From Halovivax sp. (GTDB lineage Archaea; Halobacteriota; Halobacteria; Halobacteriales; Natrialbaceae), in contig SLIS01000383.1 in the NCBI GenBank assembly GCA_007135505.1, forward strand, positions 1 to 6,905: a stretch of DNA of 6,905 nucleotides, in the 5' to 3' direction. Below the pieces are notes generated by a model. That model was not told where the DNA came from and ran no database searches. It worked only from the letters and a program-made list of their open reading frames with translations. Shown here piece by piece: positions 1-5,417 of this stretch (its first letter is position 1; every line of letters begins with the position of its first letter). The translations under genes and the position numbers were made by a program.

Positions 1-2
1 AA

Positions 3-1214
3 TTCTACCGGCCGATCATGTACCTCTACTTTCTCTCCCAGGGACTGTCGTTCACGCACATCGTTATCATAGAGGCGCTGTACAACCTGACGACGGTTCT
101 CGGCGAGGTGCCGACCGGCTACGTCGGCGACCGAATCGGCCGGCGGAACAGCTTGCTGGTGGGTTCTGCGCTCATCACAGCCACGCTGGTCGGGATCGCA
201 CTGGCGAGTTCGTTCGTCGCGTTCGCGTTTCTCTTCGTCTGCTGGTCGCTCGGGTACAACTTCCGGTCGGGAACCGAGGACGCCTGGGTCTACGAGACGC
301 TCGCCGACACCGACGATACGAAGGCGTTCACCCGGGTTCGCGGGCGCGGCCAGTCGGTCGCCCTGACGGCCGGCGTCGGCGCCTCGCTCGTCGGCGGCTA
401 CCTCGGCGGAATCGACCTGTCGTTTCCGTTCCTCGCCGCTGCCCTGTTCACCGGCCTCGGTATGGTGGTGATCGTTACCCTCGATGAACCGAAGACCTAC
501 GAGGAGAGTGACTCCAGCGAGATGGGCATACGGGAGGCCCTGGACGTCGTCACGGCCGCCGTCGGCCAGCGCAAACTGCGGTCGTTCATCCTCTACTACT
601 TCGTCCTCTTCTCGGCGATCACCTACCTCGTCTTCATCTTCCTCCAGCCGGTCTTCGAGGACGTCCTCACGGACCTCGACCCGGGTGTCGCGCTCGTCGT
701 TCCCCTGCCGACCGTCGACACGTACACCCTCTCGATCGGTGCGGACAACGTCGAGACCCTGCTCGGCGGCTACTACGCCGCGATCAGCCTCGTCTCGGCG
801 GCCGTCACCTACCGGATCGGCGCCATCCGCGACCGGGTCGGGCTGCGGGGTTGGTTCGTCGCCGTCCCGCTGCTCGTCGGCGGGTTGCTCGTCTCGATGA
901 GCGTCGTCCCCGCGCTGGCGTTCGTCGCCCTCTTCGTCGGCTGGGCGGCCGTCGAGCCGACGCGCGTGCTCGCCGGCCAGTACGTCAACGATCGCGTGGA
1001 GACGCTGGGACGCGCGACCGTCCTCTCCGCCATGGCGATGGTGAGTGCCGTCACGGTCATCCCGTTCCAGCTCGGCAGCGGCGTGCTCTCGGACCTGATC
1101 TCGCCGATGTACGCCATCTCGCTCGCCGGCGGCGTCCTGATCGTCGGTTCGCTCGCGATTCTGGCGTGGGAGTCGCCGGTTCCGGCGTCGTCGGAAGTGA
1201 ATACGGCGGAGTGA
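3..1214 (+). CDS. MFS transporter, 5'-truncated by the window edge
   Basis: Integral membrane secondary transporter of the major facilitator superfamily; the substrate is not evident, and a drug or metabolite exporter is a reasonable guess. The reading frame is open to the left edge (F-Y-R-P-I precedes the first Met at base 18), and that Met lies inside what should be the first transmembrane helix, so the true start is upstream. Counting from that Met, the conserved loop 2-3 motif A is clear at residues 34-43 (GYVGDRIGRR). A family-like stretch FRSGTEDAWVYETL follows at 82-95. About ten hydrophobic segments run to residue 384, with a polar central loop around 156-186. Residues 213-246, between the first two helices of the second half, form a longer outside loop than usual for the family. 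The gene ends with TGA 48 bases before the stop of the convergent minus-strand gene. The family is certain; the specificity is unknown. Confidence 0.9.
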   Translation, partial: FYRPIMYLYFLSQGLSFTHIVIIEALYNLTTVLGEVPTGYVGDRIGRRNSLLVGSALITATLVGIALASSFVAFAFLFVCWSLGYNFRSGTEDAWVYETLADTDDTKAFTRVRGRGQSVALTAGVGASLVGGYLGGIDLSFPFLAAALFTGLGMVVIVTLDEPKTYEESDSSEMGIREALDVVTAAVGQRKLRSFILYYFVLFSAITYLVFIFLQPVFEDVLTDLDPGVALVVPLPTVDTYTLSIGADNVETLLGGYYAAISLVSAAVTYRIGAIRDRVGLRGWFVAVPLLVGGLLVSMSVVPALAFVALFVGWAAVEPTRVLAGQYVNDRVETLGRATVLSAMAMVSAVTVIPFQLGSGVLSDLISPMYAISLAGGVLIVGSLAILAWESPVPASSEVNTAE

Positions 1215-1262
1215 CGCCGGCGGATCCGCGAGCGGGCGTCCCGAGAGAACCCGTCCGATCGC

Positions 1263-1775
1263 TCACTCCCGATCGATCGGGTCGTCGATCCAGTTGTAAC
1301 AGCGGAAGCTCTCCGGCTCCCGATCGGTCGTCAGCATTTCGAGGGGAATGAAGCCCTCGCCGCCGCGAGAACCGGCCCGTCGCTCGTTCGGGTCGTCGGA
1401 GAACGTCATCAGCTTGGCGTCGATGGAGAACGTGAACTCGAGGCGACCCCGGTGGTCCTCGTCGGGGTCGAACGAGACGGAGACGTCGCCGGCGCCGACG
1501 CCGAAGATGGCGGCGTCCGAGGCCGTCGAGACGCCGACGTCGTGACTCCCGAGTCCGCCCCGAAGCTCGTCGAGCCACTCGCGCATTCCCTCGCGGTCGA
1601 GCGACCGTTCGAGGTCGAACGCGCCGTTCGGCGCCATCGAGCCCTCCTCGAAGGTGAATTCCGGATACCGGAGGTCCTCGTCGGGAACGACGTGGGCAGT
1701 CTCCTCGGGATCCGGCGGTGTGTCGGGGACGTCCAGTTCGTCGCTGATCGCCGATCGGTCCGGGTCGTCTGGCAC
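1263..1775 (-). CDS. Small acidic protein of unknown function, possibly amphi-Trp-like
   Basis: I do not recognise this protein by name. The frame is open from base 1967, but the part before residue 65 is Arg/Cys-rich, unlike the acidic remainder, and would overlap the egsA start. I therefore chose the GTG at 1775, preceded by GAGGAAG about 6 bases upstream, giving 170 residues. The start is the weakest part of the call. Residues 1-33 are acidic and probably disordered. A helix at about 61-76 (REGMREWLDELRGGLG) is followed by strand-like stretches at about 89-104 (AIFGVGAGDVSVSF) and 110-123 (GRLEFTFSIDAKLM). The compact C-terminus is at about 138-168 and includes FRCYNWIDDP. The helix followed by a basic/hydrophobic alternating sheet recalls the small amphi-Trp domain proteins common in haloarchaea; this is a resemblance only. 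There is no signal peptide or membrane segment, so it is likely cytoplasmic. It is divergent from egsA across 158 bases. Confidence 0.75.
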   Translation of the reverse strand: MPDDPDRSAISDELDVPDTPPDPEETAHVVPDEDLRYPEFTFEEGSMAPNGAFDLERSLDREGMREWLDELRGGLGSHDVGVSTASDAAIFGVGAGDVSVSFDPDEDHRGRLEFTFSIDAKLMTFSDDPNERRAGSRGGEGFIPLEMLTTDREPESFRCYNWIDDPIDRE

Positions 1776-1822
1776 GGAAACTTCCTCGGTCCCAGCGAGT
1801 TTCCACAGCGAGGTACATCTTT

Positions 1823-1853
1823 CGACCGGCCGGTCGTCGGCTCGTTGCCGACG
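1823..1853. promoter_or_regulatory. Palindrome plus inverted repeat in the divergent intergenic region
   Basis: Bases 1823-1836 read CGACCGGCCGGTCG, a perfect 14-base palindrome. It overlaps by two bases a second perfect inverted repeat, CGTCGGC-TCGTT-GCCGACG, at 1835-1853 (7-base arms, 5-base spacer). Both lie between the start of the small minus-strand gene and the TATA-like box of egsA, so they could be regulator-binding sites or an RNA hairpin. GC-rich palindromes arise easily in such DNA, so the function is only inferred. Confidence 0.3.
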
Positions 1854-1902
1854 GCGGGGCACGCACCGACAGCGGCGCAGGAAACCGTCCCCGAGCGGAA
1901 AC

Positions 1903-1933
1903 ACGTTTAATCCAGGGGTGACTCTGTGGCGGT
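1903..1933 (+). promoter_or_regulatory. Promoter of egsA, probably leaderless
   Basis: A TATA-like TTTAAT sits at 1906-1911 in otherwise GC-rich DNA, with the purine-rich GCGGAAAC just upstream as a possible TFB recognition element. Its first base is 28 bases before the egsA ATG at 1934, the distance expected when transcription starts at or next to the start codon. No Shine-Dalgarno sequence stands out before the ATG. Together this fits a leaderless transcript, which is common in haloarchaea. Confidence 0.6.
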
Positions 1934-2995
1934 ATGTTCGATAAGTCCACGTGGATTCGTCTTCCACGGAACGTCGTCGTGGGCCACGGCGTCGTCGACG
2001 AAGTCGTCCCCGTCGTCGAGGAACTGCACCTCACGGGGCGGCCACTCTTGGTGACGAGCCCGACGCCCCGCGAGGTGGCGGCGGACCCGATCGCGGCCGA
2101 CTTCGAGGCCGCCGGCGTCGATCCCGCCGTGGTGACCGTCGAGACGGCCTCGTTCGACGCCGTCGAACGGGTGATCGAGACCGTCGAGGCCGAGGAGGCC
2201 GACTACCTCGTCGGGGTCGGCGGCGGGAAGGCCATCGACATCGCGAAGATGGTCAGCGACCACTGCTCGATGGGATTCCTCTCGGTCCCGACCGCCGCCA
2301 GTCACGACGGTATCGTCTCCAACCGCGGTTCGGTGCCGGACGGCGACACGCGCCACAGCGTCGCCGCCAAACCGCCGCTGGCCGTCGTCGCCGACACCGC
2401 GATCCTGGCCGACGCCCCGTGGCGACTCACGACCGCCGGCTGTGCGGACATCATCTCGAACTACACCGCCGTGATGGACTGGCGCCTCGCCCACCGGCTG
2501 AAGAACGTCGAGTACTCCGGGTTCGCCGGCGCGCTCTCGGAGATGACCGCCGAAATCCTGGTCGACAACGCCGACTCGGTCCGACCCGGCCTCGAGGAGG
2601 CGGCCTGGATCGTCACGAAGGCGCTCGTCTCCTCGGGCGTCGCGATGTCGATCGCCGACTCCTCGCGGCCGGCCAGCGGCGCCGAACACCTCTTTTCCCA
2701 CCAGCTCGACCGCCTGGCGCCGAACGCCGCGCTACACGGCCACCAGGTCGGCGTCGGCGCGATCATGACGGCGTACCTCCACGGCGGGGAGTCGGGCTTC
2801 TGGCTCGACATCCGCGACGCGCTCGACAGCATCGACGCGCCGACGACGGCGGCCGAACTCGGCATCGACGACGAAACCGTCGTCGAATCGCTCACCACCT
2901 GTCACGAGATCCGCGATCGCTACACGATTCTCGGCGACGGCATGGACGAAGGCGCCGCCCGCGAGGTCGCACGCAAGACCGGCGTGATCGGGTAA
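1934..2995 (+). CDS. egsA: sn-glycerol-1-phosphate dehydrogenase
   Basis: Reduces dihydroxyacetone phosphate to sn-glycerol 1-phosphate with NADH or NADPH. This is the committed step that gives archaeal membrane lipids their glycerol backbone stereochemistry; the enzyme is cytoplasmic and metal-dependent. The 353 residues match the usual family length. An N-terminal nucleotide-binding half carries the glycine-rich loop GVGGGKAIDIAK at 94-105 and the conserved TAASHDGIVS at 120-129. The C-terminal helical half supplies the expected metal ligands: Asp172 (AGCADIISNYTA), His252 (SGAEHLFSH) and His268 (LHGHQVGVG), spaced as in the iron-dependent alcohol dehydrogenase/GldA superfamily. The ATG at 1934 is supported by a TATA box 28 bases upstream and by the usual family N-terminus. 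Its left neighbour is divergent and the sequence to its right is a decayed region, so it is probably transcribed alone. All key residues are present and the call is secure. Confidence 0.96.
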   Translation: MFDKSTWIRLPRNVVVGHGVVDEVVPVVEELHLTGRPLLVTSPTPREVAADPIAADFEAAGVDPAVVTVETASFDAVERVIETVEAEEADYLVGVGGGKAIDIAKMVSDHCSMGFLSVPTAASHDGIVSNRGSVPDGDTRHSVAAKPPLAVVADTAILADAPWRLTTAGCADIISNYTAVMDWRLAHRLKNVEYSGFAGALSEMTAEILVDNADSVRPGLEEAAWIVTKALVSSGVAMSIADSSRPASGAEHLFSHQLDRLAPNAALHGHQVGVGAIMTAYLHGGESGFWLDIRDALDSIDAPTTAAELGIDDETVVESLTTCHEIRDRYTILGDGMDEGAAREVARKTGVIG

Positions 2996-3020
2996 CGACG
3001 TCGATCGAGCGGGACTCGCG

Positions 3021-3122
3021 TCACCCGACGCCGCCTCGCAGCCTGGCGACGCGCTCGCTCGTCGACGGATGGTCGTTCAGGAACGAGAGGAGGCGTTCGG
3101 ACGATCCCGAGAACGCCGAATC
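3021..3122 (-). pseudogene. C-terminal relic of an M48 (HtpX-like) metallopeptidase
   Basis: A 33-codon minus-strand frame, closed by TGA at 3021-3023 and interrupted upstream by an in-frame TAA at 3123-3125, has no start codon. Its C-terminal half reads FLNDHPSTSERVARLRG, which closely matches the tail of M48 zinc peptidases, where a 'THPsteeRiarLr' signature follows the catalytic domain. The HExxH zinc site and membrane helices would lie upstream, but I find nothing like them before the S9 gene ends at 3235. This therefore looks like the surviving 3' end of a deleted or disrupted gene. The assignment rests on one short motif recalled from the family. Confidence 0.5.
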
Positions 3123-3198
3123 TTACCGTGTGGCGCGGGGCCGACCGCCGGCGAAGCTGGGTCTGAGCGGGTAGCGGTTCGGGAGTGCGAGGAGAAAG

Positions 3199-3228
3199 TC
3201 GCCGGTTAGGGCGGGGAGGAAGTCAACC
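3199..3228 (+). mobile_element. Possible end remnant of an IS200/IS605-type element
   Basis: Bases 3209-3226 read GGGCGGGGAGGAAGTCAA. This resembles the conserved right end of haloarchaeal IS200/IS605 (IS1341-type, TnpB-only) elements, where a GC hairpin is followed by a GGGGAGGANGTCAA-like tail. Here only a short stem survives (CGCC at 3200-3203 with GGCG at 3210-3213); the long complementary arm is missing. In the same orientation, a frame just upstream encodes EAGSERVAVRECEEKVAG before a TAG at 3207-3209, faintly like a TnpB tail. No transposase domain is present. The resemblance is from memory, so confidence is low. Confidence 0.3.
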
Positions 3229-3234
3229 GCCCGT

Positions 3235-5097
3235 CTACACGTGCTCGTCGAGGAAGTCCGCGATTTCCGAGTAGGCCTCGATGCGATTGTCGAGCTTGCT
3301 GAAGCCGTGGCCCTCGTCCTCGAAGATGAGCTTCCGGACGGGAACGCCCTGTTCGCTCGCCTCCGCGGCGATCTGCTCGGCTTCCCCGACGGGAACGCGC
3401 GGGTCGTTTTCGCCGTGGAGCACGAACAGCGGCGCCTCGATCTCCTCGACGTGGTTGATCGGTGAGATCGACTCGAGGAACTCCCGGTCGTGCTCGAGGC
3501 TCCCGTACTCGGCCTCGCGAAGCGACCGGCGCCAGTCGCCGGTGTTCTCCAGGAAGGTGACGAAGTTCGCGATGCCGACGACGTCGACGCCGGCGGCCCA
3601 CAGGTCGGGGTACTCCGTGAGCGAGGCCAGTACCATGAATCCGCCGTAGGAGCCGCCCATACAGGCGATCCGGTCGGGGTCGACGGCCGGGTGATCGGCG
3701 AGCCACTCGACGCAGGCCGCGACGTCGTGGACCGAGTCCATGCGCTTCTCGACGTCGTCGAGGCTCGCGTACGTCGTGCCGTAGCCGGACGATCCCCGGA
3801 CGTTCGGCTCGAAGTACGCGTACCCGCGATCCAGGAAGTACTGCTTGACGCCGGAGAACGAGGGACGACGTTGGCTCTCGGGTCCGCCGTGGATGTCGAC
3901 GATGACCGGGAGCGAGCCCGCAGACTCAGCTCCCGCGTCGCGGCCCGATTCGTCGACCGCGTGATCGCCGGGAAGGGTGAGGAACCCCGGCACCGAGAGG
4001 TCGTCGAAGCTCTCGACGTGGACCAGCTCGGAGGCGTCGAACGTCTCGCGTGGAATGCCGGCCGTCGGGGCGTCGGTCCAGCGCTCCGTCTCGCCGGTCT
4101 CGACGTCGACGACGAAGACGTTCGCGTTGACGGTGTCGCCGGTCGTCGTGACGGAGAACCGGTCCGCGTCGGGGTCGAACGAGACGCCGCCGGCGACGCC
4201 GCCGGGGAGGTCGGGTTCGGGAAACGTCTCGTAGGCAGTCGGCTCCGATGCGTCGAACTCGCCGACGGTGAACTCGGTGTAGCCGTCGACGTTTCGCGAG
4301 AAGACGAACCGACCGGACTCGTCGTCGAGGGCGATGCCGTCGACGTTCCACTCGCCGCCGTCCGCGACCGTCCGGAGGGTCTCGGGGCCGAACTCGTCCG
4401 CCGTCAGGTCGACGTAGGCGAGGTAGAGCGTGTCGCTGTCCTGGTCCGTGACGGTGTACACGCCGCGGCCGTCCGGGGCCCAGCTCGCGCTCGCGTAGCG
4501 GACCTCGCCCTCGTGTGGGGTTACGTGGGTCAACTCTCCCGTCTCTACGTCGAGGACGTAGAGGTCCTGGTCGAAGCTCGCGTGGGCCTCCGAGACGAGT
4601 AGCCGGGAGTCGTCGGGACTCCAGCCGGCGAGCGAGAGCCAGCCGTCGCCCTCGTAGACCTTCGTGGCGTCGTCGCCCGTCTCGTCACGGTCCTGGACGT
4701 AGAGGTCGAAGACGGCCTCGTCGCGGCGGTTGGACGCGAACGCGAATCGCTCGCCGTCGTGGCTCCAGCCGCCCCAGCGGTGTTTGGCGTCGGGACGATC
4801 CGTCAGGTTGACGATCCGGCCGTCGGTCGCGTCGAGCCGGAACAGTTGCTCGCGTTCGTTGCCGCCCTCGTCCATCCCGAAGACCAGTTCCGGCCGCTCC
4901 GGCGACCACGAGGCGAAGGTCACTCGCTCGTCGAAGAACGTGCGCTGAACTGGCCACCGGCCGGGGCCGTCGAGCGTCCAGACCTGATTGACCCCGGTCG
5001 TGTTCATGAGAAAGGACAGTCGATCGCCGTCGGGGCCGAACGAGGCGGACGAGGCCGATCGGATGTTGAGGTAGCGTTCGATGTCGTAGGCAGGCAT
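3235..5097 (-). CDS. S9 family serine peptidase (prolyl oligopeptidase/acylaminoacyl peptidase type)
   Basis: Cytoplasmic serine peptidase that cleaves short peptides or removes acylated N-terminal residues. I use the ATG at 5097, giving 620 residues. An ATG 66 bases further upstream adds only an Arg/Thr/Pro-rich stretch unlike the family, whereas MPAYDIERYLNIRSAS looks like a normal S9 start. Residues 1 to about 370 form a beta-propeller with repeated blade motifs: WSPE at 64, WSHD at 111, WSPD at 159 and WAPD at 206. The alpha/beta hydrolase domain follows, with the oxyanion segment DIHGGP near 401-406 and the nucleophile Ser483 in GGSYGG. Asp565 (LHGENDPRVP) and His597 (EDEGHGFSK) complete the triad. 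There is no signal peptide, so access is limited by the propeller, as in other oligopeptidases. It is divergent from a peptide-type ABC binding protein, suggesting a role in using imported peptides. The subfamily (S9A versus S9C) is not certain. Confidence 0.93.
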   Translation of the reverse strand: MPAYDIERYLNIRSASSASFGPDGDRLSFLMNTTGVNQVWTLDGPGRWPVQRTFFDERVTFASWSPERPELVFGMDEGGNEREQLFRLDATDGRIVNLTDRPDAKHRWGGWSHDGERFAFASNRRDEAVFDLYVQDRDETGDDATKVYEGDGWLSLAGWSPDDSRLLVSEAHASFDQDLYVLDVETGELTHVTPHEGEVRYASASWAPDGRGVYTVTDQDSDTLYLAYVDLTADEFGPETLRTVADGGEWNVDGIALDDESGRFVFSRNVDGYTEFTVGEFDASEPTAYETFPEPDLPGGVAGGVSFDPDADRFSVTTTGDTVNANVFVVDVETGETERWTDAPTAGIPRETFDASELVHVESFDDLSVPGFLTLPGDHAVDESGRDAGAESAGSLPVIVDIHGGPESQRRPSFSGVKQYFLDRGYAYFEPNVRGSSGYGTTYASLDDVEKRMDSVHDVAACVEWLADHPAVDPDRIACMGGSYGGFMVLASLTEYPDLWAAGVDVVGIANFVTFLENTGDWRRSLREAEYGSLEHDREFLESISPINHVEEIEAPLFVLHGENDPRVPVGEAEQIAAEASEQGVPVRKLIFEDEGHGFSKLDNRIEAYSEIADFLDEHV

Positions 5098-5130
5098 GTT
5101 CGAGGGGTACGGACGACAGGTCCTATGTCT
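5098..5130 (-). promoter_or_regulatory. Candidate proximal promoter of the S9 peptidase gene
   Basis: On the minus strand ACATAG (5128-5123) is centred about 28 bases before the ATG at 5097, the right spacing for a leaderless or near-leaderless transcript. The box is only a partial match to the haloarchaeal TATA consensus. A better TATA-like sequence, CTTATA, on the same strand at 5317-5312 would give a leader of nearly 200 bases, so more than one start site is possible. Confidence 0.35.
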
Positions 5131-5286
5131 TCGGGTTGCGGTGGTTGCCGTGGCGCCCGGCACGGACCAGCGTTCGGACCCGATTCGTCGCGGCTGCGCC
5201 GGTCGATCGACGGCACTCGGACGGCAGTATCGATTTCGTACGTACTCGTTCAGCGGGAGCCTACGCCACGCTGGCAGTGCCTACCG

Positions 5287-5307
5287 CGAGCCGGCGGGAT
5301 CGGCTCG
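5287..5307. promoter_or_regulatory. Perfect 7-7-7 inverted repeat beside a TATA-like box
   Basis: CGAGCCG (5287-5293) and CGGCTCG (5301-5307) are exact inverted copies separated by GCGGGAT. The TATA-like GTATAAG begins four bases to the right, at 5311, and reads as CTTATA on the minus strand. A regulator bound here would sit at the start region of any minus-strand transcript from that box. It could equally be a chance GC-rich hairpin. Confidence 0.3.
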
Positions 5308-5345
5308 ATCGTATAAGCCTTTCCGTACACATGTGCAGAACAGTT

Positions 5346-5361
5346 CAATTACGGTTAATTG
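5346..5361. promoter_or_regulatory. Candidate operator: inverted repeat CAATTA-CGGT-TAATTG
   Basis: Perfect 6-base arms around a 4-base spacer form an AT-rich dyad that stands out against the GC-rich background. It ends nine bases before the TATA box at 5371, the usual place for an archaeal activator or for a repressor that blocks TFB/TBP binding. The size and symmetry suit a dimeric helix-turn-helix protein. Which regulator binds cannot be told from the sequence. Confidence 0.45.
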
Positions 5362-5370
5362 TATTCAGGA

Positions 5371-5417
5371 TATATTCGATTAGACTTACACTACCGCGCT
5401 CCCAGTATAGGGGGTGT
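5371..5417 (+). promoter_or_regulatory. Promoter of the ABC binding-protein gene
   Basis: TATATT at 5371-5376 is the clearest TATA box in the window. Transcription would begin near 5397-5400, leaving a leader of about 18-20 bases. GGGGGTG at 5410-5416 resembles a Shine-Dalgarno sequence but lies only one base from the ATG at 5418, too close to work normally. A second box-like GTATAG lies at 5405-5410. Confidence 0.55.

Larger units (their letters stand above)
5098..5417. other. Divergent intergenic region between the S9 peptidase and the ABC binding protein
   Basis: This 320-base stretch holds no credible gene; the short frames across it have no protein-like composition. The left half (5098-5280) is GC-rich and contains a weak minus-strand TATA-like box. 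The right part (5308-5400) is distinctly AT-rich for this genome and carries TATA-like boxes and two inverted repeats, listed separately. It is the obvious place for joint control of the two flanking genes. Confidence 0.7.

Noticed and set aside
1220..1281. Palindromes GCGGATCCGC (1220-1229) and CCCGATCGATCGGG (1268-1281) as a bidirectional terminator between convergent genes
   Set aside because: There is no T-rich tract on either strand, the perfect palindromes have no loop, and the second lies inside coding sequence; both are likely chance GC-rich symmetry.
1776..1967. Longer start (ATG at 1967) for the small minus-strand gene
   Set aside because: The added 64 residues are Arg/Cys-rich, unlike the rest, and would run through the egsA promoter and start codon.
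1951..3174. 407-codon plus-strand frame overlapping egsA
   Set aside because: Composition is dominated by Arg, Gly and Pro, with no domain; it is the out-of-frame shadow of a GC-rich gene with secure motifs.
3490..4602. 370-codon plus-strand frame antisense to the S9 peptidase
   Set aside because: It mirrors the peptidase codons and shows no motif; the peptidase has an intact triad and propeller repeats.
5328..5335. CACATGTG palindrome as an operator
   Set aside because: It is only eight bases, common by chance, and not placed meaningfully relative to the TATA box.
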